Positions 34,187 to 42,946 of a stretch of DNA of 56,366 nt are shown here, one piece after another. Positions within the stretch are counted from its first letter, which is position 1. Each line of letters begins with the position of its first letter. Position numbers and translations under genes: made by a program. The DNA is from Planctomycetota bacterium. GTDB lineage: Bacteria; Planctomycetota; Planctomycetia; Pirellulales; Pirellulaceae. Where the stretch lies: the NCBI GenBank assembly GCA_014381825.1, contig JACNKX010000202.1, positions 1 to 56,366 on the forward strand, in the 5' to 3' direction. The notes under the pieces were generated by a model. The model made no database searches, was not told where the DNA came from, and saw nothing but the letters and a program-made list of their open reading frames with translations.

Positions 34187-36823
34187 TCACTTGCGGAACA
34201 TTTCGTGCTGTGTGTCGCCGACGCTAATGACATAGGCAAGCAAGTCGAGAATCTCTTCTTTCGTCATTCGATCAAAAAGTCCGACGGGCATCGGCGAGAC
34301 TTTCGAAACTGTCAGTTCATCGATTTGCTTGCGGTCGATGTTGACTCGCTTATTGGGATCCGTCAAATCCGTGTTAAGTGTCATCGAATCGCCATTTAGG
34401 TTGACGACAACGCCCGTGTGAATGAGGCCAGCTTCCGTTAGTACTGTAATCGCGGAAAATTGTTCGTTGATAACTTTGCTGGGATTGATTACTTGATCCA
34501 AAAGATCATGCGGTGAGTATCGCCGCCCGGCAGATGTCAGGTCCGGTCCGTTCATTCCACCCTGATTTCCGAATCGATGACAGGCGTAGCAGCCAGTGGC
34601 CACGAACATCTTGCGACCATTGTCGAAGTCGCGGTTCTTCAAGCCCGTGCGAGTGGCAGCCGACAGTTCGTCGAGCGTCCATTTTGTCGAATCACGCCCA
34701 GCAAAGACTTCGCCCAGGCTATCGAGCACCGACTTTTTCTCAGGTTTCTTCGCGAGCAATTCGGCCAATGAACTTTTCTCGGCTTCGCTTAACGAAGCCA
34801 CCGCGTCGTCGCGAATAAATTGGATGAACTTCTCGAAGCTCGCGCCACCGCGATAATTGGCTGCTTTGAGGAACCAATTGAAATACGCGGTACGCAGCTC
34901 CGGAGTCCAGCCCTCTTTGAGCATCCGTATCGATCGAGCGTACTGCATCTGCTCGTCTTGCGTTGGTGCGGCGTGAAGCAAGGCCATCGTCTCTTTCGCG
35001 ACGGTGGGAGACTGGAGCCAAGCCAGCGTTTCGCTCAACAACCAGTTCAGCTCCGCCGATTCCGCGGGGAACAGCGGGTCGAAACGGTCAATCAGTTTGC
35101 CGATCGTCGCATCGTCTGGTCGACCGAAACGATTCAGAACGATTTGAGTCGTTCGAATTAGAGTCAGTTGCTCGGTGTGTCCCAGGTCGTCAGTATCGAT
35201 AGAAATGATCGCGCCAAGTAGCTTATCTCGCATCGCCGTGTTGACAGCGGGAGTCTTCTCATTTCGATGCTGCCGACAAACGCCAGTAACGCGAGCCAGA
35301 GCGAGTAACGCTTCGACTTGCTTGGCCGCGTCGGATTCCGTCAACGCTTGATCGGCCCACGTCTCAATCGGTTGGTGTTCCACCGCTGTACGTGCTGCAA
35401 AGCGAATGAAGCGGTCTTCGTCTGACAAATGAGGCCATGCGGCATCAATCGCTTTTGGGTCTTGCTTACCATGAAACGCTTCCAGCGAGTGACGCGTGTT
35501 CCGGGCTTCGCTGACGGATGGTTTGGTCTCGACAAGATCTGTCGGTTCGTCACCAACATAGGTCACGCGATAAAGCCCCGACTGCACACGCCGTCCGCCG
35601 ATCGTAAAGTACATCGCGCCATCGTCGGGATGGATGATCGCGTCGGTGATCGGTAACGGTGCTCCCGTGACGAACTCTTCTTTGGTCGCCTTGTAGGTCG
35701 AGCCGTTAGGTTCGAGATGCACTGCGTAGAGCTTTCCCCAACTCCAATCGAGAGCGTACAATGCGTTTTGATACTTCGCGGGAAACTTTGCGCCATAACC
35801 AAACGTCATCCCCGTTGGCGAGCCGGGCCCGATGTCGAGTACCGGCGGCAAATTGTCAGCGTAGAACGTCGGTCGTTTTCCCGCTCCGTTTCGCCAGCCA
35901 AATTCCGCTCCGCTGACGACGTGACAAATTCTCGTCGGACGATACCAAGGTGTGTTAAAGTCGTACTCCATATCTGCGTCGTAAGTGAACAGCTCGCCAT
36001 CACGATCGACCGCGGCATCGAACACGTTTCGAAAGCCGGATGCGTACGCTTCGAACTTTTTTCCGTCCGGTGAAACGCGATAGATGATTCCGCCCGGAGC
36101 GAGTACGCCACGATTGTGGCCGCGACCATCAGGCATGCTCGGCAGAAGATGATCCTCGCCCCAGACTTGTCGAACGGGAGAGCTCGCTTGCAACTCCGGA
36201 GGAAGCGTGTTATTCCCTGTCACTAGATAAAGGGCCTTGCCATCCGGTGTTGGCATCAACGCGTGAACACCATGATCGCTCTTTGAATCGACTTCGTGCA
36301 GCAGCTCAACTTTGTCGAGTTGATCATCGCCATCGCTATCAGTGATTCGATATAGGCCGGACGGGATCTTTCGTTCGTAGTCATTCACGCCGACGTAAAG
36401 TGCATCGAAAGCCCAGACCATCCCGTTGACGGCTCGAATGTCAGCGGGCACTTTCTCTACGCTGGCGGAGTCAAGCGGCTCTCCGGCAGGCGGCGGAGTA
36501 ACGCGATACAGCCCACCGTACTGGTCGCTTACCAGAATCCGCCCTTTGTTGTCCGTGCAAAGATTGACCCAGGATCCTTGCTCCGCGCCTGGCACGGAGT
36601 ACAGCAACTCAACTTGAAAGCCCTTCGCGACGTTGATTCGATCGATCGGCGTTGCCTTGTTCCCGCCGATAGCGGGCCCGACGACATTGGGTCGAGTTGG
36701 CCGCTTCTTGGTCTTTTTCGCCCTTGCTTGTTGAGCGAAGAGATTGGGTGCGAAGCTGATTGCGCACAAGGTGATGACGAGGGTGGTCTTGAAAGCGGAA
36801 ATCTGAGGTGTCATTCGTGGCAT
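34187..36823 (-). CDS. PVC-type membrane-bound dehydrogenase with C-terminal heme-binding domain
   Basis: An 878-residue exported protein with signal peptide about 1-30. Residues about 55-430 form a beta-propeller of the PVC membrane-bound dehydrogenase/NHL type (P-G-G-I-I-Y-R-V, F-R-N-V-F-D-A-A, L-D-W-S-W-G-K-L-Y-A). A HEAT-like helical middle part follows (about 450-720). The end holds C-Y-A-C-H-R-F-G with G-P-D-L-T, a c-type heme domain seen mainly in planctomycetes. By analogy it oxidises a sugar or alcohol and passes electrons to its own heme. It starts 17 bases from the divergent DUF1501 region and has no obvious operon partner. Confidence 0.88.
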   Translation of the reverse strand: MPRMTPQISAFKTTLVITLCAISFAPNLFAQQARAKKTKKRPTRPNVVGPAIGGNKATPIDRINVAKGFQVELLYSVPGAEQGSWVNLCTDNKGRILVSDQYGGLYRVTPPPAGEPLDSASVEKVPADIRAVNGMVWAFDALYVGVNDYERKIPSGLYRITDSDGDDQLDKVELLHEVDSKSDHGVHALMPTPDGKALYLVTGNNTLPPELQASSPVRQVWGEDHLLPSMPDGRGHNRGVLAPGGIIYRVSPDGKKFEAYASGFRNVFDAAVDRDGELFTYDADMEYDFNTPWYRPTRICHVVSGAEFGWRNGAGKRPTFYADNLPPVLDIGPGSPTGMTFGYGAKFPAKYQNALYALDWSWGKLYAVHLEPNGSTYKATKEEFVTGAPLPITDAIIHPDDGAMYFTIGGRRVQSGLYRVTYVGDEPTDLVETKPSVSEARNTRHSLEAFHGKQDPKAIDAAWPHLSDEDRFIRFAARTAVEHQPIETWADQALTESDAAKQVEALLALARVTGVCRQHRNEKTPAVNTAMRDKLLGAIISIDTDDLGHTEQLTLIRTTQIVLNRFGRPDDATIGKLIDRFDPLFPAESAELNWLLSETLAWLQSPTVAKETMALLHAAPTQDEQMQYARSIRMLKEGWTPELRTAYFNWFLKAANYRGGASFEKFIQFIRDDAVASLSEAEKSSLAELLAKKPEKKSVLDSLGEVFAGRDSTKWTLDELSAATRTGLKNRDFDNGRKMFVATGCYACHRFGNQGGMNGPDLTSAGRRYSPHDLLDQVINPSKVINEQFSAITVLTEAGLIHTGVVVNLNGDSMTLNTDLTDPNKRVNIDRKQIDELTVSKVSPMPVGLFDRMTKEEILDLLAYVISVGDTQHEMFRK

Positions 36824-36998
36824 TTTGTGTTCCGTGCTGTCGTTCGATGTAAGTTGCTTTTTAATAAGATCGTTTGGCCGTGCCGGAGCGTCAATGGATG
36901 AGTGCCATCATACCTACATCATGGGAGAATTTCCGATTGCCGGTGAATCACTGGATTCTTGTTGCCGAAACGCTGATAATCGTGACGAAGGAGAAACT

Positions 36999-38492
36999 AT
37001 GCTGCGGATTCTCGGATCGTCGAAAAAACTGTGCGGAGGCGTCACACGCCGCGATATGCTGCGAGTGGGCGGTTTGGGGCTTGCTGGCCTTGGACTGGCG
37101 GATCTTCTCCAGCTTCGTGAAGCTTCCGCCACTTCATCACTGCATGGTCCGTCTTTCGGCAAAGCCAAATCGGTGATCCTGATTCATCTGTACGGCGCGC
37201 CCAGTCAGCTGGAATGGGCTGACATGAAGCCAGACGCACCAGTTGAAATTCGCGGCGAGTTAACCGGAATTCCATCGACGCTGCCCGGTTGCGATGTTTG
37301 CGAGTTGCTGCCGAACCATGCCAAGGTGATGGATCGTGTGACCGTACTTCGTTCGCTGACACATCCGCATCCAATTCATGGCGTTGCCTATGCGCTGACC
37401 GGAATCCCGGCGATCGAAGTCTCGATGGAATTGAGTCCACGCGATTCACGGCATTGGCCATTCTTCGGTTCGGTTGTTGATTACGTCGAAAGCCAAGGCG
37501 TCGATCGACCATCTGCGATTCCGAAAAACATCGCCTTGCCGTTCCGATTCAGTAGCAATCGCGAGGGTGAAGTTCCGCGAGCTGGCCCATACGCTGGGTT
37601 CCTTGGCAGCCAGTACGATCCGCTGTGGGCCGACTTTGCCGGCACGGCGACGAAGGGGCACGAGAAAACTTTGCGCGACATGGTCTACACCGACAACGAT
37701 CCCTATATGGGCGTTGCCGATGATTGTCGATTCTTCTTGCCGAACGCAACTCGATCCGACGACGATGTGACGCTCGATCGACTTAATGATCGCAAGTCGC
37801 TGCTCACTCAACTCAATGACGCGGTACCGCGACTTGTTGATTCGAGAGCCGGAAGGGAGCTGACGCGTCACCAGGAGTCGGCGCTCGCAATTCTCGAATC
37901 GGATGGTTTGGCGAACGCTCTGGATATTCGTCGCGAACCGTCGAAGACGCGTGAACTATACGGCGCGACATTGTTTGGCCAAGCTTGTCTTGCCGCGCGG
38001 CGACTGACCGAGGCCGGGACTCGCGTCGCAACCGTCTTCTGGGACGAGTATGGCCTGGCTGGTACGGGATGGGACACGCACTGGAATCACTACGCTCGAA
38101 TGAAGAACGAACTTTGTCCTGGCTTTGACATGGGCTGGTACGGGCTGATCACCGACCTCGATCAGCGCGGCTTGCTCGACGAGACACTTGTCGTTTGCAC
38201 GAGCGAACACGGACGAACGCCGAAGATCAACAAGGCAAAAGGCGGCGGTCGCGATCACTGGTCGCGAGTCTACACTTCGTTGATAGCAGGAGCCGGAGTG
38301 AAACGCGGGCACATCGTTGGAGCTTCTGATCAGCATGGTTCGGACGTGGCCGATCGCCCCATCAGCCCCAAGGATCTTCTTGCCACGATGTATCATCTGC
38401 TTGGCATCGATCCGCATCTGACGATCGCCGATCGCACCGGTCGCATGCTGCCATTGGTTGACGGGCAAGTGATTGCGGAAGCTCTGGCGTAG
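36999..38492 (+). CDS. Second DUF1501 protein, Tat-exported
   Basis: A 497-residue DUF1501 protein. The true start is ATG 36999, with AAGGAG seven bases upstream; the open frame continues to 36825, but that part is unlike the family. The Tat signal is T-R-R-D-M-L-R-V followed by G-G-L-G-L-A-G-L-G-L. Later motifs are H-L-Y-G-A-P-S-Q-L-E-W, G-T-G-W-D-T-H-W-N and C-T-S-E-H-G-R-T-P-K. No PSCyt partner is next to it; instead an FAD oxidoreductase follows 8 bases downstream. Role unknown. Confidence 0.88.
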   Translation: MLRILGSSKKLCGGVTRRDMLRVGGLGLAGLGLADLLQLREASATSSLHGPSFGKAKSVILIHLYGAPSQLEWADMKPDAPVEIRGELTGIPSTLPGCDVCELLPNHAKVMDRVTVLRSLTHPHPIHGVAYALTGIPAIEVSMELSPRDSRHWPFFGSVVDYVESQGVDRPSAIPKNIALPFRFSSNREGEVPRAGPYAGFLGSQYDPLWADFAGTATKGHEKTLRDMVYTDNDPYMGVADDCRFFLPNATRSDDDVTLDRLNDRKSLLTQLNDAVPRLVDSRAGRELTRHQESALAILESDGLANALDIRREPSKTRELYGATLFGQACLAARRLTEAGTRVATVFWDEYGLAGTGWDTHWNHYARMKNELCPGFDMGWYGLITDLDQRGLLDETLVVCTSEHGRTPKINKAKGGGRDHWSRVYTSLIAGAGVKRGHIVGASDQHGSDVADRPISPKDLLATMYHLLGIDPHLTIADRTGRMLPLVDGQVIAEALA

Positions 38493-38500
38493 TCACGAGT

Positions 38501-40078
38501 ATGCAATACGACGGCATCATTCTTGGCACGGGGCACAACAGCCTTGTGCTGCAAGCGTACGCTGGACGCGCCGGCCTAAAGACCCTGTCGATCGATCGCC
38601 GTGAAGAACTGGGTGGCGGTTTGTCGACGATCGAACATCCCCTCGGTTCTGGATTCCGTCACAACATTCATTCGTTCTTTCACCGTGGCCTCACACAGCT
38701 GCCGTGGTATCGCGATCTCGAGTTGGCTCGTCACGGTGCGAGCTACTTTCAACCTGACTTAAACGTCACGATGCTCTGTCGCGATGGGCGATCGTTGCAA
38801 TGGTGGAATGACTTCGACAAGACCGCGGCATCGGTTGCGACCTTCAATGCTCGCGATGCCGAGACGTTGCAACGATGGCGCGACGCGTTTCGCCCGATCG
38901 TCCAGAATATCCTCGTTCCGGAGTCGCAATCACCACCGATGCCACTCGTCGAACGACGACGACGATTACAGCAATCGGCTGAAGGGCGGCTGTTGCTCGA
39001 AACCAGTCAGTTCTCCCCGTTGGAGTTCGTTCAACGAGAGTTTGAAGATCCAGCGGTTCAAGCAGGCATGTTGTTCTTCAACGGTCTGCGCGAAGTCGAT
39101 TTGCGTCAGCCTGGATTCGGCCATCACATTCCTGCTTTGCTGGCCAGCGACGCGATGGCCCAGATGTGTGTTGGTGGCTCGAAGCAGTTAGCGGTGGCAT
39201 TGACCAAAGCCATTCAGGAGTCGGGCGGTGACACGCGGCTGGGAACATCGCTGCGGAAGATCGTCGTCGAGAACAGCCGAGCCGTCGCGATCGAGACCAC
39301 TGACGGAGAGCGGATTGAGGCGAAACGGTTCATCGCCTCTGGCCTCAATCCGCAACAGACCTTTCTCGATCTGATCGACTCTGCACATCTTCCGACCGAG
39401 TGGATCGAGAAGGCTCGTAACTTCCAATACAACTTGTTAGCTCCGCTGTTCGGGCTGAATCTGAACTTGCGTGAGGCACCTCGCTACAACGACGCTGAAG
39501 CGAACGACGCCTTGATGGTGATTCTTGGGTTGGATCACGTTGATCAGTTCTCGGAAATCGTCACTCACCACGAAGCTGGAACGATTCCACCGACAGTTAT
39601 GTGGGGCGCGTGCCCGACGCAGTTTGATACGACACAAGCACCGACCGATCGTCACACGGCGTTTATGTGGGAGAAGCTGCCGTACGCCTTGAACGGCCAG
39701 CCTGGCGAATGGGACGCTGTGAAGGACAAGCACGGAGCCAAGATGCTTGAACTTTGGTCTCAATACTCGCCTAACATTACCGATGCGACTATCGAATCTT
39801 TCACTCGCAGCCCGCTGGACACCGAACGCATGCTCCCAAACATGCGAGGCGGTGATCTACTCGTTGGTGCGTTTGCCAACGATCAGGTTGGCTATCATCG
39901 ACCGTTTCCTGGAGCCGGCCACTACCGAGCCCACATCTCGGGGCTGTATCTTTGCGGATCTTGCTGCCATCCGGGAGGTAACATCACGGGACTTCCGGGG
40001 TACAATTGCTCCCAAGTTTTGTTCGCCGACCTCGGCATTTCGAGCCCCCTGGATAGCATGAAACAGCGGGAACACTAA
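38501..40078 (+). CDS. FAD-dependent oxidoreductase, phytoene desaturase-like
   Basis: A 525-residue flavoprotein of the CrtI/phytoene-desaturase superfamily. The N-terminus reads Y-D-G-I-I-L-G-T-G-H-N-S (a G-x-G-x-x-x variant of the FAD Rossmann motif), then a substrate loop with G-F-R-H-N-I-H-S-F-F, and the C-terminal G-L-Y-L-C-G-S-C-C-H-P-G-G-N-I-T-G-L-P-G-Y-N signature. It may desaturate or isomerise a carotenoid-like or other lipid; no carotenoid genes are in the window. It begins 8 bases after DUF1501 and is probably co-transcribed. Confidence 0.85.
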   Translation: MQYDGIILGTGHNSLVLQAYAGRAGLKTLSIDRREELGGGLSTIEHPLGSGFRHNIHSFFHRGLTQLPWYRDLELARHGASYFQPDLNVTMLCRDGRSLQWWNDFDKTAASVATFNARDAETLQRWRDAFRPIVQNILVPESQSPPMPLVERRRRLQQSAEGRLLLETSQFSPLEFVQREFEDPAVQAGMLFFNGLREVDLRQPGFGHHIPALLASDAMAQMCVGGSKQLAVALTKAIQESGGDTRLGTSLRKIVVENSRAVAIETTDGERIEAKRFIASGLNPQQTFLDLIDSAHLPTEWIEKARNFQYNLLAPLFGLNLNLREAPRYNDAEANDALMVILGLDHVDQFSEIVTHHEAGTIPPTVMWGACPTQFDTTQAPTDRHTAFMWEKLPYALNGQPGEWDAVKDKHGAKMLELWSQYSPNITDATIESFTRSPLDTERMLPNMRGGDLLVGAFANDQVGYHRPFPGAGHYRAHISGLYLCGSCCHPGGNITGLPGYNCSQVLFADLGISSPLDSMKQREH

Positions 40079-40082
40079 TCAT

Positions 40083-40195
40083 CGCTGATCAACGCTAATT
40101 CACTAAAGACAAGTAAGTTAATTCACGTCGAGGCGCTGATAGAACGAACCGCTTCTGCTCGTCTCTTCATTAGCGTCTATCAGTGACGATCAGCG
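40083..40195. repeat. Inverted repeat pair flanking a short intergenic segment
   Basis: CGCTGATC and ACGCTAAT (40083-40099) are mirrored by ATTAGCGT (40169-40176) and GATCAGCG (40188-40195). The arms have matching internal order reversed, as in a small palindromic mobile or REP-derived element. It fills the gap between the FAD oxidoreductase and the YunC-like gene. Confidence 0.5.
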
Positions 40196-40232
40196 TTCCT
40201 CGACAAGGTCGCCCAAAAATCTAGGTGAAACA

Positions 40233-40571
40233 ATGAACGACCCACTTCCACGAACAATCTCGCGCCCAATTCAATTCAAAAACGGTTGTGCGATTGGCAT
40301 CAGCAACCGCTGGCAGAACGGACAATACTGCTCGATCTTGACCGAGACAGGCATCGTTGGCTGCGGGATCTACGACGTAAAGACGGCCGGCGAATTTGGA
40401 CAAGCGATTGCGATCGCAAAGGGAACTCCTGAGAACCCCTTGGTCGATCCCGAAGACCTCTTTGAAGCGAAGATCGTCGACATGACTCCAAAGGCCAAGG
40501 AACTCGGAGTCGAAATCGGAATGAGCGGTCACGATGCGGTCGAACTTTTGCTCGCGGCGGCGAACAGCTAA
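40233..40571 (+). CDS. DUF1805 (YunC-like) protein
   Basis: A 112-residue protein of the YunC/DUF1805 family. Visible blocks are S-I-L-T-E-T-G-I-V-G-C-G-I-Y-D, G-Q-A-I-A-I-A-K-G-T-P-E-N-P-L, P-E-D-L-F-E-A-K-I and L-G-V-E-I-G-M-S-G. Length matches the family; function is unknown. No signal peptide. An O-methyltransferase gene follows 54 bases later. Confidence 0.85.
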   Translation: MNDPLPRTISRPIQFKNGCAIGISNRWQNGQYCSILTETGIVGCGIYDVKTAGEFGQAIAIAKGTPENPLVDPEDLFEAKIVDMTPKAKELGVEIGMSGHDAVELLLAAANS

Positions 40572-40625
40572 GCCTGCGGTATTTCGCCACATTCCGAATC
40601 GCAATTCTCGACGGAGACGAGTCGC

Positions 40626-41681
40626 TTGTCCAATCAACGAGCCTCGGCGATCAACACGCCGACCACCGATCCAACGTCTATCTTCGAACACTTTCGTGGC
40701 AGCTATGGAACGGAACTGCTCACGGCAGCCGTTGCGCACTTCAATGTGTTCGGATTGTTGGCTGACGAGTCGAAGTCGTTTGATGAACTCCGCCATGCGT
40801 TAGGTATTGCTGAGCGACCAGCCGTGGTGCTTGTTACAGCACTGCGCGCGATGGGGTTCATTGAGAACGGCGACAGCGAGCGATTGGCACTCGCTCCGAT
40901 GGCAGCGGAACATCTGGCACCCGGAACGGCGTTCGAGGTCACCGATTATATAGGGCTGGCGGCGACGAGCCCCGGTGTCTTGGAGATGGTCGAGCGTTTG
41001 CGGACTAATCAGCCGGCCGATGTCAGTGGCGACGGCGGTGCCGCATTTATCTTCCGCCAAGGCACCAAGTCTGCGATGGATCAGCAAGATCTGGCGCGAC
41101 ATTTCACGCTGGCATTGGCTGGTCGAGCCAAAAATGTAGCACCGGTGTTGGCCGAGCGACTGCCGATGGACGGCGTGACTCGCGTATTGGACGTAGGTGG
41201 CGGAACAGGGATCTATAGCATCGCGCTGTTGCAGAAGCATCCGCAGCTGCAAGCGATCGTACTCGACCACACCGAAGTCTTGAAAGTTGCGGCAGAAATG
41301 GCGGAGAACTATGGCGTTGCCGATCGACTAGAGCTTCGTGAAGGAGACATGTTCGCTGATCCATTGCCGACCGACTGCGAAGTCACACTGTTGTCGAACA
41401 TCTTGCACGATTGGGACGTGCCGCAATGCCGACAACTCGTAAACCGTTGTGCCGAGGCGCTGCCGGCCGCGGGGCGATTACTGATCCACGATGTGTTCTT
41501 GAACGACGCGTTAGATGGCCCGCTGCCGATTGCTCTTTACTCGGCAGCTTTGTTCACCCTGACCGAAGGACGTGCGTACAGCCAAGCAGAGTATCACGGC
41601 TGGCTCAAAGATGCAGGACTGACGACAAGCGAGATGATTCCGACGCTGATTCATTGCGGTGTTCTCGCCGGAGCAAAGTAG
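40626..41681 (+). CDS. Class I SAM-dependent O-methyltransferase
   Basis: A 351-residue enzyme with an N-terminal winged-helix dimerisation domain (about 1-105) and a C-terminal Rossmann methyltransferase. SAM motif I is V-L-D-V-G-G-G-T-G-I-Y (about 186-196). N-I-L-H-D-W-D (about 258-264) holds the catalytic-base region of the plant-type COMT/hydroxyneurosporene family. The start is TTG at 40626 with GGAG nine bases upstream. The substrate (phenol or carotenoid hydroxyl) is not identifiable; the nearby desaturase-like FAD gene is suggestive only. Confidence 0.88.
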   Translation: MSNQRASAINTPTTDPTSIFEHFRGSYGTELLTAAVAHFNVFGLLADESKSFDELRHALGIAERPAVVLVTALRAMGFIENGDSERLALAPMAAEHLAPGTAFEVTDYIGLAATSPGVLEMVERLRTNQPADVSGDGGAAFIFRQGTKSAMDQQDLARHFTLALAGRAKNVAPVLAERLPMDGVTRVLDVGGGTGIYSIALLQKHPQLQAIVLDHTEVLKVAAEMAENYGVADRLELREGDMFADPLPTDCEVTLLSNILHDWDVPQCRQLVNRCAEALPAAGRLLIHDVFLNDALDGPLPIALYSAALFTLTEGRAYSQAEYHGWLKDAGLTTSEMIPTLIHCGVLAGAK

Positions 41682-41767
41682 GGCCGAGCGATCGCGCGAT
41701 CAAATGTGACTTCCGCTACACTGGAAGGACATCCCTACCGCACTATCCTCCAGCCAGCACTCCTTTT

Positions 41768-42946
41768 ATGGCCTTTCGGTTCTTGATTTCCCTATCACTT
41801 GTTGCTGCCACCGCGCAGCAAGTCCGCGCGGAGGGCGAGTGGGAGATAACTCGAGAGAGCGAACAAGCTCTGGAGCGTGGATTAGAATGGTTGGCCAAGA
41901 ACCAAGGACGTGACGCAAATTGGTCATCGAACGATATTGGGCTGGTCAGCTTAGGCGTTCTTGCGTTTTTATCCAACGGACATGCGCCGGGGCGTGGACG
42001 GTACGGAGACGTTGTTCAATCGGCGCTCGACTACATCGTCGACAACGCCAAGCCAACTGGCTTGCTGAACATCTCGAACTCGCAACGCGATATGTACAAT
42101 CACGGATTGTCGACGTTCGTTCTGGGACAAGCTTATGGCATGACGACGACACGTGATCGACGTCTGCACACGACTCTCGATCGCGCGCTGCGTCTGATTC
42201 AAGATACTCAGTGCGGTGACGGCGGCTGGGACTATCGAGCGCGGCGATTGGGGCGCGGGCATGACTTGAGTCTCGTCGTGATGCAAGCCAAAGCGTTGCG
42301 GAGCGCCGCCGATAGCGGCCTGGACGTCCCCCCCGAAGTTATCGAGGCCGCGATTGTCTCGGTGCGTGACCATTACTGGCCCAAGCACGGTGACAAATCA
42401 GTTACCGAGTCTCAGCTGCAAGTTGGCCCAGGTCAATTCGCGTACAGCAAGGGTGGTGGCGGTGAGACGATTGCGATGGCGGCGGCGGGAGTTGTCTGCC
42501 TGCAAGAGTTCGGCGAGTATGACGATTGGCGAATCGGCAAGAACATGGATGTGATTCTCGCCGCAATCGCCGAGTTGCCGGAGTCGCGTCGTAATGGCAC
42601 GCTGCCTTTCGATGCGTATACGCTGTACTACGTAGCTCAGGCTCTTTATCAAGGCGGTGGTCCCGCTTGGGATGAGCACTACTCGACGCTTCGAGATTAC
42701 CTCGTCGTTTCGCAAATGCTTGCGTCAGGTGACGACGCCGTTCATGGCTCGTGGCGCGACAATGGAGCCAATGGCGGTGGCAAAGTTGGCGGCAAACCGG
42801 GCGACTTGTTTGGCACGGCGGTCGCTTGCTTCACCCTCGCGATGCCGAACCGATATTTGCCAATTCTGCAAGAGAATGTCGTTGCTCGCTCCGCAAACGA
42901 GCGACCCTTCGCGGAGCGAAAGGCGACAGACGAGGCAGCGCCATGA
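41768..42946 (+). CDS. Exported prenyltransferase/squalene-cyclase-repeat protein
   Basis: A 392-residue protein starting at ATG 41768 with a signal peptide (about 1-21, ends V-R-A-E). It has alpha/alpha-toroid repeats of the prenyltransferase and squalene oxidase type: L-E-W-L-A-K-N-Q-G-R-D, D-T-Q-C-G-D-G-G-W-D-Y and G-E-T-I-A-M-A-A-A-G-V. No catalytic D-x-D-D motif is seen, so it is probably a binding or scaffold protein. The open frame back to 41411 overlaps the methyltransferase and is rejected. Its stop overlaps the BatA-like start (ATGA): it is the first gene of the MoxR/BatA operon. Confidence 0.85.
   Translation: MAFRFLISLSLVAATAQQVRAEGEWEITRESEQALERGLEWLAKNQGRDANWSSNDIGLVSLGVLAFLSNGHAPGRGRYGDVVQSALDYIVDNAKPTGLLNISNSQRDMYNHGLSTFVLGQAYGMTTTRDRRLHTTLDRALRLIQDTQCGDGGWDYRARRLGRGHDLSLVVMQAKALRSAADSGLDVPPEVIEAAIVSVRDHYWPKHGDKSVTESQLQVGPGQFAYSKGGGGETIAMAAAGVVCLQEFGEYDDWRIGKNMDVILAAIAELPESRRNGTLPFDAYTLYYVAQALYQGGGPAWDEHYSTLRDYLVVSQMLASGDDAVHGSWRDNGANGGGKVGGKPGDLFGTAVACFTLAMPNRYLPILQENVVARSANERPFAERKATDEAAP

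Noticed and set aside
36825-36998. Upstream extension of the second DUF1501 protein
   Set aside because: The Tat signal and ribosome site place the start at 36999.
41411-41767. Upstream extension of the prenyltransferase-repeat protein
   Set aside because: Overlaps the methyltransferase in another frame and precedes a clear signal peptide start.
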